The notes: generated by a model not told the origin, from the sequence alone. Shown: positions 40,243-51,386, counted from the first letter of the stretch. The stretch is DNA of 64,000 nucleotides from Neisseria zoodegmatis (GCF_900187305.1 NZ_LT906434.1:1736001-1800000), one strand, 5' to 3'. Numbers and translations: made by a program.

Positions 40243-42072
40243 TTATTCCTGCGAACTATTAACCTTCTGTGCGCCCTGAGTCTGCTTGATATGGGAGTTC
40301 AAATAAGCCAACAAAGCATTCAAATTGGTCACGCCCTGCCCTTGGTTGATGGTCTGCTTAATCGCATTAATCTGATCGGGGCTGATATTGTCAGGCACTT
40401 TTACCGCCTGAACTTCCACCAACACCGGAGCAGGCAGATTGGAAAGCAATACATAAGCAGGCTTGTCTTTAGACGGACGGGCTTTAACCAGCTGAGCATA
40501 AGCTTCCGGCGGCATAGATTGGCGCGCCTGCTCCGCTGTCATCTGCGATACCTGCGACCACGCCAAACCGTCGGTTTTACCTTTTTGAACATCCGATAAA
40601 GCCTGATTCGCTTTTCTTTCAGCCAGCTTGACGGCTTCTGCGCGCACATAATCAGTCTTCACAAAATCCTTAGCCTGCTCAAATGTTTGGGTAGATTCTT
40701 CACGCACTTCTTTGGCACGCACCACCCAAACCAAACCCTCGTTTACCGTTACCGGCTCGGAGTTATGTTTTTTCTTAATCACATCATCGCTGAATATGGC
40801 ATTAATCAGCGACTCAGGCATACCGGCCGCCTTGCCGTTTTCCTTCGTCAGCCACTCAGCCGGAGATTCAACTTTCAAATTCAGCTTCTTCGCCACTTCG
40901 TTCAAGCTGTCCGGATGATTAAACGCTTCCTCAGACAGCTTCTCTTTGGCTTCATTGAAAGCCGAAGCTGCTTTTTTCTGTTTCAACTCCGCCTCAACAC
41001 GCGCTTTTTCCTGAGCAAGGTCTTGAATATTCAAAACCGTGATGATGTGATAGCCCGCATCCGTTTGAACCAAATCGCTAATCTGGCCTTTTTCCAATGA
41101 AAACGCTTTGTCTTCAAACTCTTTCAACAAACCGCCGTCTTTAGGCAGATAACCGAGATTACCGCCTTTTTCGGCAGAAGCTTCATCGCGCGAATATTGT
41201 TTCGCCAAAGCAGCAAATTTAGCCGGATTGGCTTTAACTTGAGCCAACACTTTTTCCGCTTCAGCTTTGGCTGCCGCACGCACATTTTCAGGCGCATCTT
41301 TGGCAACCGTAAACAAAATATGGGCAATCTCACGCGCCGGCACAACCTGCTCAAGCGCTTTTTTCAGTTCATCTTCGCTAACCGTTTGCTTCTCGGCCAA
41401 ATCTTGAATGCCCAATGCCACATATTCAAACTTAACCGCTTGAGGCAGCACATAGTTTTTCTTATTGGCATCATAATATTTTTTCAATGCCGCATCGTCT
41501 GCTTTCACTTGAGCCGCAAATGCTTCGGGCGCAAACGTCATCGTGCGTATGGTGCGTTCCACTTGGCTGGCATTGATAATCTGCTTGGCCTGCGCATCAC
41601 TCACCAAGACACCACCGCCTACCATAGCCAGCAGATGCTGAACCGTAAACTCACTGCGCAATTCGTCGATATATTGGTCTTCGGAAAGATGGCGTTGGCT
41701 CAAATGCTGATTAAACAGGCTTTGGCTGAATTTGCCGTCTGAATCGTGAAAAACAGGGTTATTAACGATAGTTTGTTTCAGCTGCTCTTGCGATACAGCA
41801 AAACCCATTTCCTCAGCACCTTCGGCCAATAAAGCACGTTGGAGCAATGCTTGGAACACGGCCTCACGCGATTCAGAACCACCGCCTGAATGCTGTAAAT
41901 TCTGCATGGCCGAATTCAAATCAAATTCGCTGACCTTTCTGTCACCCACTTTGACAATATAATCGTAACCCGGCGCGGCAACGGTGCTCACACCGAAACC
42001 CACAAACGTTACGGCAATCAGGCCCAATAAAATCTTGGCGGGCGTTTTGTATTTTTCAACTGTTACAAACAT
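40243..42072 (-). CDS. ppiD: PpiD-like periplasmic folding factor (SurA N-terminal and PpiC domains)
   Basis: This is a 609-residue inner-membrane-anchored protein of the PpiD family, which helps newly exported proteins leave the Sec channel. One N-terminal membrane helix (KILLGLIAVTFVGFGVSTV, about 13-31) is followed by a SurA-like chaperone domain (about 35-190), then a parvulin domain (about 230-365) with REIAHILFTVAKDAPENV and GYLPKDGGLLKEFEDKAFSL. The tail is Gln-rich. Homology to E. coli PpiD is structural; the parvulin part may be inactive, as it is there. It has no DUS inside and stands alone. Confidence 0.88.
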   Translation of the reverse strand: MFVTVEKYKTPAKILLGLIAVTFVGFGVSTVAAPGYDYIVKVGDRKVSEFDLNSAMQNLQHSGGGSESREAVFQALLQRALLAEGAEEMGFAVSQEQLKQTIVNNPVFHDSDGKFSQSLFNQHLSQRHLSEDQYIDELRSEFTVQHLLAMVGGGVLVSDAQAKQIINASQVERTIRTMTFAPEAFAAQVKADDAALKKYYDANKKNYVLPQAVKFEYVALGIQDLAEKQTVSEDELKKALEQVVPAREIAHILFTVAKDAPENVRAAAKAEAEKVLAQVKANPAKFAALAKQYSRDEASAEKGGNLGYLPKDGGLLKEFEDKAFSLEKGQISDLVQTDAGYHIITVLNIQDLAQEKARVEAELKQKKAASAFNEAKEKLSEEAFNHPDSLNEVAKKLNLKVESPAEWLTKENGKAAGMPESLINAIFSDDVIKKKHNSEPVTVNEGLVWVVRAKEVREESTQTFEQAKDFVKTDYVRAEAVKLAERKANQALSDVQKGKTDGLAWSQVSQMTAEQARQSMPPEAYAQLVKARPSKDKPAYVLLSNLPAPVLVEVQAVKVPDNISPDQINAIKQTINQGQGVTNLNALLAYLNSHIKQTQGAQKVNSSQE

Positions 42073-42431
42073 GGCGTTTAAATATTATGTGATTGAATTA
42101 AAATTATTTTGTGAATTATGCAAACCTGAATGAAAGCTGTTTTGATATACGATTTTCAAAACCGTTAGGCTGCATTTTCAATAGATATTTCGGTGCACAT
42201 TGTAACAGCCTTTCAATATGCTTGCAGCCTTGAGATGGCAATGATTTCGGTGTTTTCACAATGCGTCAATGTTTTTTAGATTTCACTGGGATTTCAGGCC
42301 GTCTGAAAATAAAGAACCGCTTTATCGCATCTCTCTTGAAACAATGTCATCATTACGTTATTGATTGATAAAAAGACAAAACAAAAAAGCAGGCTGGCAG
42401 CCTGCTTTTTAAAATCAAATGATCCGTCAAA
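42073..42431. other. Non-coding gap between the PpiD-like gene and HU
   Basis: This 359-bp stretch holds one DUS (near 42297) and the HU terminator (42384-42410). No coding frame or RNA gene was recognised. Confidence 0.6.
42384..42410 (-). terminator. Rho-independent terminator of the HU gene
   Basis: AAAAAGCAGGCT and AGCCTGCTTTTT form a 12-bp stem with a 3-base loop. Read on the minus strand it ends in a T run, 21 bp after the HU stop. Confidence 0.85.
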
Positions 42432-42701
42432 TTACAGAGCATCTTTCAATGCTTTACCTGCACGGAATTTAGGCGTTTTAGCCGCAGCAATAGTCAAAGG
42501 CTCACCGGTTTTAGGGTTACGGCCTTGACGCTCGGCACGCTCGCCAACGTAGAAAGTACCGAAACCAACCAGGGTTACAGTGTCGCCCTTTTTCAAGGCA
42601 TTGGTTACGGCATTGGTCATACCGTCCAAAGCTTTGGCTGCGGCAGCTTTAGAAATATCAGCCTCTTGGGCAATAGCTTCAATCAATTCAGACTTGTTCA
42701 C
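42432..42701 (-). CDS. hupB: DNA-binding protein HU-beta
   Basis: HU is a small nucleoid protein that bends DNA. The product is 89 residues: (V/M)[20 protein letters not shown], then [22 protein letters not shown] with the conserved RNPKTG arm tip. I place the start at GTG 42701, because AAAGGG lies just upstream and HU proteins begin MNKSEL; the ATG at 42764 would add 21 foreign residues. It has its own promoter and terminator. Confidence 0.96.
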   Translation of the reverse strand: MNKSELIEAIAQEADISKAAAAKALDGMTNAVTNALKKGDTVTLVGFGTFYVGERAERQGRNPKTGEPLTIAAAKTPKFRAGKALKDAL

Positions 42702-42782
42702 AATTAAGTCCCTTTCTATCGTTTGAAATAATGAAACCCCTAAAAATCGGGCGTTTAGGTACAAATCCGTACATCTGCCGAC

Positions 42783-42812
42783 TTTATAGCAAGCCTAAAA
42801 TCAACGTGTCAA
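42783..42812 (-). promoter_or_regulatory. Sigma-70 promoter of the HU gene
   Basis: On the minus strand, TTGACA (42807-42812) and TATAAA (42783-42788) are 18 bp apart. It lies about 80 bp before the GTG start, a strong housekeeping-type promoter. Confidence 0.78.
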
Positions 42813-42890
42813 GCAAAAAGATGCGTAGTATCGGGCTTTTTAAAGCTTTCTTTACAACACCCGCATCTTTTACAACACATTCATACAAAT

Positions 42891-45341
42891 TCAGTGCTTA
42901 GTTGCCTTTACGCTTGACTTGCGGCCTGATTTAGCCAATGACGAATCAGTGGGCGCTTCTTCGTTTTTCCATGGTTCGGGCTGGCGTTCCAAGCCGAATG
43001 CCAGCACTTCTTCGATCCATTTCACCGGATGGATGGTAAGCCCTTTTTTCACATTGTCGGGGATTTCTTCCAAATCCTTAACATTGTCTTTCGGAATCAA
43101 CACATGTTTGATGCCGCCGCGCAGTGCGGCCAGCAGTTTCTCCTTCAAACCGCCGATGGGCAATACTTCTCCGCGCAGGGTGATTTCGCCGGTCATGGCT
43201 ACATCGGCCCGTACCGGAATTTGGGTGAAAGCCGATACCATGGCCAAAGTCATGGCGATACCTGCACTGGGGCCGTCTTTCGGCGTAGCACCTTCGGGCA
43301 CATGGACGTGAATGTCTTTTTTCTCGTAGAAGTCGGGAGACAGACCCACGGCTTCGGCACGCGAACGTACGACGCTCCATGCTGCGGATACCGATTCTTT
43401 CATCACGTCGCCAAGTTGGCCTGTGCGGATGATGTTGCCTTTGCCGGGCAAAGCGACCGCTTCGATGGTGAGCAACTCGCCGCCGACTTCAGTCCATGCC
43501 AAACCGGTTACTTGGCCGATGCGGTTTTCGTCTTCGGCAACACCGTAATCGAAACGGCGCACGCCTAAGTACTCGTGCAGGTTTTTTTCATCAACCTTCA
43601 CGGCTTTGGTTTTCAGACGGCCTTTGCCGGAAGCAGTGGTTTTTTTATCTTCGGCCAGCGTAATTTTCATCACGACTTTGCGGCAGATTTTGGCGATTTC
43701 GCGGTCGAGCGAGCGTACGCCTGCTTCACGGGTGTAGTAGCGGATGATGCCGCGTACTGCACTCTCGTCTATAACCAATTCGCCTTCTTTTACGCCGTTG
43801 CGTTTCATTTGCTTGGGTACTAAATATTGCATGGCAATGTTGATTTTTTCGTCTTCGGTGTATCCTGAAAGACGGATAATCTCCATACGGTCAAGCAAAG
43901 CGGGCGGGATGTTGAGGCTGTTGGATGTGGCGATAAACATAACGTCGCTCAAATCATAATCCACTTCGGCATAGTGGTCGGCAAACGAATTGTTTTGTTC
44001 GGGGTCGAGTACCTCCAACAGTGCGCTGGCGGGGTCGCCGCGGAAATCACTGCCGAGTTTGTCGATTTCATCGAGCAAAAACAGCGGATTTTTCACGCCG
44101 GCTTTAGCCATATTTTGCAGAATTTTACCCGGCATCGAACCGATATAGGTACGGCGGTGGCCGCGGATTTCGCTTTCGTCGCGAACGCCGCCCAGTGCCA
44201 TGCGCACATATTTGCGGCCGGTTGCTTTGGCAATGGATTCGCCCAGCGAGGTTTTACCTACGCCCGGAGGGCCGACCAGACACAAAATCGGGCCTTTGAT
44301 TTTATCCATGCGTTTTTGCACGGCTAAATATTCCAAAATGCGCTCTTTGACTTTTTCCAAGCCGTAGTGATCGGCATCCAATACCAAATCGGCTTTTGCC
44401 AAGTCTTTGCTGACGCGTGATTTTTTCTTCCATGGCAGCTCAAGCAAGGTGTCGATATAGTTGCGCACGACGGTAGATTCTGCCGACATCGGCGGCATCA
44501 TTTTCAGCTTTTTCAGTTCGGACAAACATTTCTCTTCAGCCTCTTTGCTCATACCGGCTTCTTTGATTTGCTTTTCCAAAGCTTCGAGTTCGCCGCGCTC
44601 GTCTTCCTCGCCCAACTCTTTTTGAATCGCTTTCACTTGCTCGTTGAGGTAATACTCGCGCTGCGATTTTTCCATCTGGCGTTTTACACGACCGCGGATA
44701 CGCTTCTCGACTTGCATGATGTCGAGTTCGGCTTCCAATTGGCCGAGCAGGTATTCCATGCGCTCGGTAATGCTCACAGTATCAAGCACTTCTTGACGCT
44801 GCTCCAATTTCAGCTGCAAATGTGCCGCCACGGTATCTACCAAACGGCTGTTTTCATTGATGCCGTGAATGGTGCTGATCACTTCGGCCGGAATCTTTTT
44901 ATTCAGCTTGGCAAACTGGTCGAACTGCGACAGCAGCGTGCGGCGCAAGGCTTCCATGTCAGGGTTATCCGCATCCGTATCTTCCGCCGTTTCGACGTGT
45001 GCCATAAACAGTTCGCCGGTATCTTCAACCTTTAAAGCACGGGCGCGGTGCACGCCTTCTACCAATACTTTTACCGTGCCGTCGGGCAGCTTCAATACTT
45101 GCAGAATTTGGGCAACCGTACCCATTTCATGCAAATCTTCCGCTTTGGGATCATCATCGTTCGCATCGCGTTGAGCCAACAGAAAAACCTGCTCGTCGTT
45201 GTTCATGGCCAAGTTCAACGCAGCGATGGATTTTTCGCGACCCACAAACAGGGGCAGCACCATGTGCGGATAAACCACCACATCGCGCAACGGCAGGGTG
45301 GCCAGAGCGGCGTATTCCTCAATATGTTTATCTGTAGCCAT
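42891..45341 (-). CDS. lon: ATP-dependent protease Lon
   Basis: Lon degrades misfolded and regulatory proteins in the cytoplasm. The 816-residue sequence has the full order: N-domain ([20 protein letters not shown]), coiled coil, AAA+ module with Walker [21 protein letters not shown] and Walker [11 protein letters not shown], then the protease domain with catalytic Ser in [12 protein letters not shown] and Lys in [16 protein letters not shown] is translated in frame (KGRLKTK, about residue 575) in a variable loop between AAA+ and protease domains. A basic tail ([12 protein letters not shown]) closes the protein. Confidence 0.97.
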   Translation of the reverse strand: MATDKHIEEYAALATLPLRDVVVYPHMVLPLFVGREKSIAALNLAMNNDEQVFLLAQRDANDDDPKAEDLHEMGTVAQILQVLKLPDGTVKVLVEGVHRARALKVEDTGELFMAHVETAEDTDADNPDMEALRRTLLSQFDQFAKLNKKIPAEVISTIHGINENSRLVDTVAAHLQLKLEQRQEVLDTVSITERMEYLLGQLEAELDIMQVEKRIRGRVKRQMEKSQREYYLNEQVKAIQKELGEEDERGELEALEKQIKEAGMSKEAEEKCLSELKKLKMMPPMSAESTVVRNYIDTLLELPWKKKSRVSKDLAKADLVLDADHYGLEKVKERILEYLAVQKRMDKIKGPILCLVGPPGVGKTSLGESIAKATGRKYVRMALGGVRDESEIRGHRRTYIGSMPGKILQNMAKAGVKNPLFLLDEIDKLGSDFRGDPASALLEVLDPEQNNSFADHYAEVDYDLSDVMFIATSNSLNIPPALLDRMEIIRLSGYTEDEKINIAMQYLVPKQMKRNGVKEGELVIDESAVRGIIRYYTREAGVRSLDREIAKICRKVVMKITLAEDKKTTASGKGRLKTKAVKVDEKNLHEYLGVRRFDYGVAEDENRIGQVTGLAWTEVGGELLTIEAVALPGKGNIIRTGQLGDVMKESVSAAWSVVRSRAEAVGLSPDFYEKKDIHVHVPEGATPKDGPSAGIAMTLAMVSAFTQIPVRADVAMTGEITLRGEVLPIGGLKEKLLAALRGGIKHVLIPKDNVKDLEEIPDNVKKGLTIHPVKWIEEVLAFGLERQPEPWKNEEAPTDSSLAKSGRKSSVKATKH

Positions 45342-45589
45342 AATGTTTAGTCTCTTTAATCATTTACTGGAAAGACCTGCCGAAATATCCGGCACACGCG
45401 CCGATTGTTTCGGATATGTCTTTAATTTATCGGATTGCCGCCTACATTGGGCTAAAGAAGCCCGATTTCAAGCCTTGAAAAAACCTTAAGCGACGATATT
45501 TTAGCTTCACAAGCAAACAGCCCTTTACACGGCAGTATAATGGATTGCACACCGTGTTTGCGTTAAAATACTGCCGGTTTAAGTTACAG

Positions 45590-45616
45590 GGCCGTCTGAA
45601 ACCTTTTCAGACGGCC
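45590..45616 (+). terminator. DUS pair upstream of the DUF493 gene
   Basis: GGCCGTCTGAAA and TTTCAGACGGCC around a 3-base loop lie 20 bp before the ATG at 45636. It is probably in the leader of the lip operon, so a terminator or attenuator role is uncertain. Confidence 0.45.
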
Positions 45617-45635
45617 TCTACCTGAGGAAACACCT

Positions 45636-45908
45636 ATGTCAGAGCAAAAAACTTCATTAATCGAATTCCCCTGCAATTTCCCCATTAAAGTGATGGGCGT
45701 GCAACATCCCGAGTTCGAATCATCCGTGCTTTCATGCGTACAGAAACACGCACCGGAAACCCAAGCGCACCACATCAGTGTCCGCCCTAGCAGCAAAGGC
45801 AACTATCTGGGCGCTACCGTACAGATCAACAACGTGCAAAACCAAGAACAGTTAGACAACATCTACCGCGACCTTACCTCCCACGAGCTTGTCAAAGTAG
45901 TGCTGTAA
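45636..45908 (+). CDS. ybeD: DUF493 (YbeD) family protein
   Basis: This is a 90-residue alpha/beta protein with the family pattern [20 protein letters not shown], then [20 protein letters not shown]. YbeD has an ACT-like fold and is encoded next to lipB in many proteobacteria; its function is unknown. AGGAAACACC precedes the ATG. lipB starts 2 bp after its stop, so they are cotranscribed. Confidence 0.93.
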   Translation: MSEQKTSLIEFPCNFPIKVMGVQHPEFESSVLSCVQKHAPETQAHHISVRPSSKGNYLGATVQINNVQNQEQLDNIYRDLTSHELVKVVL

Positions 45909-45910
45909 AC

Positions 45911-46534
45911 ATGAAAACCGTACAACTGGGGCTTGCCGATTACCAACCGGTATTCGAAGCCATGAAAGCCTTCAACGCCGAACGCACCGACACCACCGAA
46001 GACGAATTGTGGGTAGTCGAACACCCGCCCGTGTTTACCCAAGGCTTGGCAGGCAAACCCGAGCACCTATTGTTGCACAGCGATATCCCCGTCGTACAAA
46101 TCGACCGCGGCGGCCAAATTACCTACCACGGCCCCGGCCAGCTGGTTGTTTACACCCTGATCGACTTCAAACGCCGTAAAACCAGCGTGCGCAACATCGT
46201 TACCGCGCTCGAAAACAGCATCATCGACACCTTAAACGAATACGGCATCCGCGCCGCGGCCGACCCGCAACGCCCCGGCGTGTACGTTGACGGGCGCAAA
46301 ATCGCCTCCCTCGGGCTGCGGATTAAAAACGGCTCGGTGTATCACGGCCTCGCGCTCAACATTAATATGGACTTAACGCCGTTCCAGCAAATCAATCCCT
46401 GCGGCTATGCCGGCATGGAAATGGTTCAGATGGCCGATTTCGTTTCACCCTGCCCCGCATTAGCCGAAGTCGCGGAAAAACTGACCGCACACCTCACCAA
46501 ACAACTCTCCCCGAAAGAAGACACCGCATCATGA
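45911..46534 (+). CDS. lipB: Octanoyl-[acyl carrier protein]:protein transferase
   Basis: LipB moves octanoate from ACP to lipoyl domains of E2 subunits and GcvH. The 207 residues show the signature [20 protein letters not shown] and the catalytic part [21 protein letters not shown] with the acyl-Lys, and the nucleophile Cys in [13 protein letters not shown]. It ends with an ATGA overlap into lipA. Confidence 0.96.
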   Translation: MKTVQLGLADYQPVFEAMKAFNAERTDTTEDELWVVEHPPVFTQGLAGKPEHLLLHSDIPVVQIDRGGQITYHGPGQLVVYTLIDFKRRKTSVRNIVTALENSIIDTLNEYGIRAAADPQRPGVYVDGRKIASLGLRIKNGSVYHGLALNINMDLTPFQQINPCGYAGMEMVQMADFVSPCPALAEVAEKLTAHLTKQLSPKEDTAS

Positions 46535-47505
46535 GTGAAAACAAATTAGACAACGCCCAAGGCGTGAAGCATAAAGGCGCAGCCAAAACCGCCCGCATCC
46601 CCATCAAAGTCATTCCCCTCGAAGAAAAACTCAAAAAACCCGAATGGATTCGCGCCAAGCTGCCCACAGGCAAGAAATTTTTTGAAATCAAAAACATCTT
46701 GCGCGACCAAAAAATGCACACCGTCTGCGAAGAAGCCAGCTGCCCCAACATCGGCGAATGCTTTAGCAAAGGCACCGCCACATTCATGATCATGGGCGAC
46801 ATCTGCACCCGCCGCTGCCCATTCTGCGACGTCGGCCACGGCCGCCCCAATCCGCTCGACCCCGAAGAGCCGAAAAACCTCGCCGAATCCGTAGCCGCCA
46901 TGAACCTGCGCTACGTGGTCATCACTTCCGTTGACCGCGACGACCTGCGCGACGGCGGCGCCCAGCACTTTGCCGACTGCATCAGCGCCATCCGCGAAAA
47001 AAGCCCCAACACCAAAATCGAAATTCTCGTGCCGGACTTCCGCGGCCGCTTGGATATCGCTCTCGACATCCTGTCGCGCACACCGCCCGATGTGATGAAC
47101 CACAACCTCGAAACCCACCCGCGCCTCTACAAACAAGCGCGCCCCGGTTCCGATTACAAACACTCGCTCGAACTGCTGCGCCGCTACAAAGAAATGCAGC
47201 CCGACATCCCCACCAAATCCGGCATCATGGTCGGCTTGGGCGAAACCGACGAAGAAGTGCGCGAAATCATGCGCGATATGCGTGAACACAACATCGAAAT
47301 GATTACCGTCGGCCAATACCTGCAACCTTCAGACGGCCACCTCCCCGTTTTGCGCTATGTAACGCCCGCGCAATTCAAAGAGTTTGAAAAAGAAGCCTAC
47401 GAAATGGGCTTTACCAACGCCGCCATCGGCGCTATGGTGCGCTCAAGCTACCATGCCGACGAACAGGCTTCACAAGCTTTGCAGGAAAACGTATTGAACG
47501 GTTAA
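46531..47505 (+). CDS. lipA: Lipoyl synthase
   Basis: LipA is a radical-SAM enzyme that inserts two sulfurs into the octanoyl chain. The 324 residues show the auxiliary cluster motif [12 protein letters not shown] and the radical-SAM motif [10 protein letters not shown], plus a C-terminal RSSYHAD serine. It follows lipB with a 4-bp overlap and completes lipoate synthesis. Confidence 0.97.
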   Translation: MSENKLDNAQGVKHKGAAKTARIPIKVIPLEEKLKKPEWIRAKLPTGKKFFEIKNILRDQKMHTVCEEASCPNIGECFSKGTATFMIMGDICTRRCPFCDVGHGRPNPLDPEEPKNLAESVAAMNLRYVVITSVDRDDLRDGGAQHFADCISAIREKSPNTKIEILVPDFRGRLDIALDILSRTPPDVMNHNLETHPRLYKQARPGSDYKHSLELLRRYKEMQPDIPTKSGIMVGLGETDEEVREIMRDMREHNIEMITVGQYLQPSDGHLPVLRYVTPAQFKEFEKEAYEMGFTNAAIGAMVRSSYHADEQASQALQENVLNG

Positions 47506-47522
47506 GCAATCTAGCCGCATGA

Positions 47523-47561
47523 TAAGAGGCCGTCTGAACTTATTTTTCAGACGGCCTCTTA
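47523..47561. terminator. DUS-pair hairpin between lipA and trpC
   Basis: TAAGAGGCCGTCTGAA and its complement form a 16-bp stem with a 7-base loop between convergent genes. Confidence 0.72.
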
Positions 47562-47598
47562 CATTCAACTTTCACAACACGGGCTAAACCGAACGAAT

Positions 47599-48381
47599 TT
47601 AAAACAGCGCCTTAACCGCAGCCTCAATATCATCGGCACGCATAAACGTTTCGCCGATCAAAAAGGTACGCACGCCGTGGCTTTGCATAAAATCGACGTC
47701 TTCTTTGTTGCGGATGCCGCTCTCGGTTACCACGGTTTTTCCGCTTAAGGCGGGCAGCAGATTCAATGTTTGCTGCAAAGAAACCTCAAACGTGCGTAAG
47801 TTGCGGTTGTTGACACCCCACAGCGGCGTGGTGAGATTGCGGCATTTTTCCAACTCGGACGGATCGTGCAGCTCCAGCAATACCGACATCCCGAGCGAAT
47901 GGGCGGAGCGCTCGAACTTCGCCAATTCTTCTGCCTCCAAAGCGGCGGCAATCAGCAACACCGCATCCGCACCCCAAGCGCGGGCTTGATAAATTTGATA
48001 GTCGTCAATAATAAAATCTTTACGCAGCACGGGCAGCGATACTGCGGCCTTAACTTGCTTGAGATATTCGGGCGAACCTTGAAAATACTGCTCGTCGGTC
48101 AATACCGACAAACACGCCGCGCCGGCACGTTCGTAAGCTTGCGCGATTTCCACCGGATTAAAGTCGGCACGAATCAAGCCTTTGGAAGGGCTGGCTTTTT
48201 TCACTTCGGCAATCACCGCCGGCAGCCCTGCTTGGTGTTTGGCGTGAATCGCGTCGGCAAAACCCCGCGCAGGTGCAGCGGCGGCGGCCTGTTCTCGAAT
48301 CAGCTCAAACGGCACGGCGGCTTTGGCGGCGGCAACTTCTTCGGCTTTCGTAGCCAAAATTTTATTCAAAATGTCGGACAT
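47599..48381 (-). CDS. trpC: Indole-3-glycerol phosphate synthase
   Basis: TrpC closes the indole ring in tryptophan synthesis. The 260-residue (beta/alpha)8 barrel has [20 protein letters not shown] (about 57-76), [58 protein letters not shown] and VTESGI. It is monofunctional (no TrpF fusion) and the other trp genes are not adjacent, as is common in Neisseria. Confidence 0.96.
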   Translation of the reverse strand: MSDILNKILATKAEEVAAAKAAVPFELIREQAAAAAPARGFADAIHAKHQAGLPAVIAEVKKASPSKGLIRADFNPVEIAQAYERAGAACLSVLTDEQYFQGSPEYLKQVKAAVSLPVLRKDFIIDDYQIYQARAWGADAVLLIAAALEAEELAKFERSAHSLGMSVLLELHDPSELEKCRNLTTPLWGVNNRNLRTFEVSLQQTLNLLPALSGKTVVTESGIRNKEDVDFMQSHGVRTFLIGETFMRADDIEAAVKALF

Positions 48382-48848
48382 AACTGGCTTTCATAAAATG
48401 TGTGTTAGCGAAACTCGCTAAAGTTCGCTTTCAGACGGCCTCGAAGCTTTCTGACAACCGTTTACCGTTTACTGCAAGTCAGAGCTTTGCAGCAAACAGC
48501 CAAACTCTAAAAGTAGGCATGAATTGAGGCCGTCTGAACGGCAGGCGCTGAAATATCAAAGTGTCAGAGTATAAAGTCATGGCCGTCTGAAAACAAATCC
48601 CACCGCATTTTTTCAGACGGCCGAACCATACGCGCCGAAAACCGTCTATTGCTCATTGGAAATATCCGCTATTATTTCAGCCATCATTTTTTTTGATGGT
48701 ATCCATTTAAAGAAAGCATTTTACATACAAAGGCTTCTTAAACTACATTCGGCGGGTGTTGCACAGCATACGGCGCAAATCAGGCTTCCGGCCTGCCGAG
48801 CGGCTCTGCAACGGCCCACCAGAAGAAATAGACCAACAAGGAGAAACC
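48382..48848. other. Divergent non-coding gap between trpC and ackA
   Basis: This 467-bp stretch carries at least four DUS copies (near 48431, 48527, 48582 and 48615), a small hairpin (48681-48699) and one copy of a DUS-linked repeat (48402-48442). No convincing promoter boxes or coding frame were identified. Confidence 0.6.
48402..48442 (-). repeat. DUS-linked dispersed repeat, copy B
   Basis: The minus strand reads GAGGCCGTCTGAAAGCGAAC, then TTTAGCGAGTTTCGCTAACAC. The first 21 bases and the later TTCGCTAA core are shared with copy A at 58345. Confidence 0.55.
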
Positions 48849-50108
48849 ATGTCCGACAAGCTGATTTTAGTATTAAACTGCGGCAGTTCATCGCTCAAAG
48901 GCGCGTTAATCGACAACCAAAGCGGCGAAGTGATCTTAAGCTGCCTTGCCGAAAAACTGACCACGCCCGACGCCTACATTACCTTCAAATATTTCGAGCA
49001 TCCTCATGTGCAGCCTGCCGACCGCAGATCGTGGTTTGTGAATAAAAACGACGGCGAAAAACACGAAGTCAGCCTGTCCGACCGATACGACCACACCGGC
49101 GCAGTTCAAGCCCTGTTGGAAGAATTAAAAGCGCACGACCTGCAAAATCTGGTGAGAGCCATCGGCCACCGCGTTGTACACGGCGGCGAAAAATACAGCG
49201 GCTCCGTGGTGATTGACGACGACGTCATCGCCACGCTCGAAGAATGTATCCCGCTGGCGCCCCTGCACAACCCCGCCAATCTCACCGGCATCCGCGCCGC
49301 ACAAAGCATTTTCCCCGGCTTAACCAACGTCGGCGTGTTCGACACCGCTTTCCACCAAACCATGCCGCAGCACGCCTACACCTACGCCGTGCCGCAAGAA
49401 CTCTACCGTAAATATGGTTTCCGCCGCTACGGTTTCCACGGCACGAGCTTCCGTTATGTAGCGCCTACCGCCGCCAAAATCCTCGGCAAAGACGTTTCCG
49501 ACTGCTCGTTGGTCATCGCCCACTTGGGCAACGGCGCTTCCGTGTGCGCGGTTAAAAACGGCGAATCCAGAGATACCAGCATGGGCGTGACCCCGCTCGA
49601 AGGTTTGGTTATGGGTACGCGCAGCGGCGACATCGACCCCAGCACCTATTCATTCTTGGCCGAAAACGCCGGCATGGACGTTAAAGCCGTTACCGACCTG
49701 CTGAATAAAAAATCCGGCCTGCTCGGTATTTCCGAACTCTCCAACGACTGCCGCACCATTCAAGAAGCGGCAGAAGAAGGCCACGAAGGCGCCAAGCTCG
49801 CTTTGGAAGTGATGACTTACCGCTTAGCCAAATACATCGCCGCCATGGCCGTTGCAACCGACGGCATAGACGCCTTGGTGTTCACCGGCGGTATCGGCGA
49901 AAACTCCAATGTTGTCCGCAGCAAAACTGTGGGCTATCTGCGCTTCATGGGCTTGACCATTGATGAAAAAGCCAACGACGCCATCCGCTTCGGCGCATCC
50001 GGCATCATCAGCCAACCCGGCCACAGCCCTGCCGTTTTGGTGGTACCGACCAACGAAGAGCGCATGATCGCTATGGATACCGGCCGCTTGGCAGGTTTTT
50101 CGGCATAA
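48849..50108 (+). CDS. ackA: Acetate kinase
   Basis: AckA interconverts acetyl phosphate and acetate with ADP/ATP. Its 419 residues have the signatures LVLNCGSSSLKGALID at the start, GHRVVHGGEKYSGSVVI, GFHGTSFRYVAPTAAKIL and FTGGIGENSN. It is about 20 residues longer than the E. coli enzyme because of an extra segment around residues 45-75. ATG 48849 was chosen for its AAGGAGAAACC; an upstream in-frame ATG lacks this. pta is not adjacent. Confidence 0.96.
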   Translation: MSDKLILVLNCGSSSLKGALIDNQSGEVILSCLAEKLTTPDAYITFKYFEHPHVQPADRRSWFVNKNDGEKHEVSLSDRYDHTGAVQALLEELKAHDLQNLVRAIGHRVVHGGEKYSGSVVIDDDVIATLEECIPLAPLHNPANLTGIRAAQSIFPGLTNVGVFDTAFHQTMPQHAYTYAVPQELYRKYGFRRYGFHGTSFRYVAPTAAKILGKDVSDCSLVIAHLGNGASVCAVKNGESRDTSMGVTPLEGLVMGTRSGDIDPSTYSFLAENAGMDVKAVTDLLNKKSGLLGISELSNDCRTIQEAAEEGHEGAKLALEVMTYRLAKYIAAMAVATDGIDALVFTGGIGENSNVVRSKTVGYLRFMGLTIDEKANDAIRFGASGIISQPGHSPAVLVVPTNEERMIAMDTGRLAGFSA

Positions 50109-50125
50109 CCGCCTGAAATAGCATG

Positions 50126-50156
50126 AGGCCGTCTGAAGATATTTTTCAGACGGCCT
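50126..50156 (+). terminator. DUS-pair hairpin behind ackA
   Basis: AGGCCGTCTGAA and TTCAGACGGCCT are separated by 7 bases, 18 bp after the stop. Confidence 0.65.
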
Positions 50157-50281
50157 TCCGCTTTTATCAGCCTTCAATACGATTCATCATTCAACACAAG
50201 TTCAAACATTTTCGCAGTTGCCAGCTTGCCGCTTCAAACGCTATGCTTGCAGCCTTCCTGCTTTAACCCAATCGGTTTTTT

Positions 50282-50884
50282 ATGAAAACACCTCAAGCCG
50301 CACTCTTTGCACTATGCCTTGTTTTCGCCGGTAATAGCTACGCCGACGACTTGTTTTCATGGCTTCAATCCCATCGCAATCCCACCGCTAAAGCCGAAAA
50401 AAGCCGGCCTAAAGTGCAGGCCGGCCAACACTATTCTGGGCAAGTAACAGCGGTTTCAGACGGCGACACGCTGCGGCTCACCGACTCACACGGGCACAAA
50501 CACAAAATCCGCCTAGCCTATATCGACGCCCCTGAATTGCAGCAAGCACACGGCCATGCCGCCCGCAAAGCACTGGAGGCCGCCGTTTTGGGGCAAACGG
50601 TCGAAGTGCGCGTTTTCGATACCGACCGCTATCATCGCGAAGTTGCGCAAGTCTGGTCGAATCAACACGATATCAACCTCCTGCAAATCCTCCACGGCCA
50701 CGCATGGCATTATGTGTCGATTGCCAAACGTAAGCAAAACAAAACCGATTATGCCGCCTATGCCTACGCCGAAGCCTACGCCCGCAACGGCAAGCTGGGT
50801 TTGTGGCAAAACCGCTCAGCCCAAGCGCCGTGGGCATTCCGTCAAGCACAACGCGAACAGCAAAACGGCTTTTCTTGGTGGTAA
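50282..50884 (+). CDS. Secreted thermonuclease-family (SNase) protein
   Basis: This is a 200-residue protein with a signal peptide (MKTPQAALFALCLVFAGNSYA|DD) and a staphylococcal-nuclease-type OB-fold domain (about 45-185). Active-site patterns are visible: VSDGDTLRLTD, HKIRLAYIDAPELQQ with Arg and Asp, and FDTDRYHREVAQVW with the second Arg. It is likely a periplasmic or extracellular nuclease. In Neisseria a secreted nuclease of this kind (Nuc) cuts DNA in extracellular traps and biofilm; that is inference here. A DUS lies in the coding sequence (SDGDT). Confidence 0.88.
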   Translation: MKTPQAALFALCLVFAGNSYADDLFSWLQSHRNPTAKAEKSRPKVQAGQHYSGQVTAVSDGDTLRLTDSHGHKHKIRLAYIDAPELQQAHGHAARKALEAAVLGQTVEVRVFDTDRYHREVAQVWSNQHDINLLQILHGHAWHYVSIAKRKQNKTDYAAYAYAEAYARNGKLGLWQNRSAQAPWAFRQAQREQQNGFSWW

Positions 50885-50913
50885 CCCTACTCGCTTGCTA
50901 AAGCACATCAACA

Positions 50914-50943
50914 AAAGGCCGTCTGAAATTTCAGACGGCCTTT
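50914..50943. terminator. Loopless 30-bp DUS palindrome between the nuclease and trxA
   Basis: AAAGGCCGTCTGAAA is directly followed by its reverse complement, between convergent genes. Confidence 0.7.
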
Positions 50944-50977
50944 AAATCCATATAAAGCAAACTATTGAAAAGTCCGA

Positions 50978-51307
50978 TTAGATTGAAGCGTTTACAAACG
51001 CAACCAACTGACCTTTGGCCAATGCGCCCACTTTAGTGGCAACGTTTTGACCGTCTTTGAACACCATCAACGTAGGAATACCGCGCACACCGAATTGGCT
51101 CGGGGTTTGCTCGTTTTCGTCGATGTTTACTTTAACCACTTTCAGACGGCCTTCAAATTCGGTGGCCACTTCGTCCAAAATCGGGGCGATCATTTTACAA
51201 GGGCCGCACCACGGAGCCCAAAAGTCCAATAATACGGGTACGTCTGATTTCAAAACGTCTTGCTCGAAAGTAGCATCGGTAGCGTGTACGATTAAGTTGC
51301 TGCTCAT
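50978..51307 (-). CDS. trxA: Thioredoxin
   Basis: This 109-residue cytoplasmic thioredoxin has the WCGPC active site in [19 protein letters not shown] (about 32) and the cis-Pro region [18 protein letters not shown] 51307 was chosen because AAGGAAATAAC precedes it and the family begins there; the frame is open 45 codons further upstream without similarity. It stands alone between the nuclease and the Yej transporter. Confidence 0.95.
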   Translation of the reverse strand: MSSNLIVHATDATFEQDVLKSDVPVLLDFWAPWCGPCKMIAPILDEVATEFEGRLKVVKVNIDENEQTPSQFGVRGIPTLMVFKDGQNVATKVGALAKGQLVAFVNASI

Positions 51308-51386
51308 GTTATTTCCTTTAAATGGTGGTGAATGAAAGCCATTCATTAGCTCATGGCTGTTAGCATAGGGGCTGGCAGACAAAATT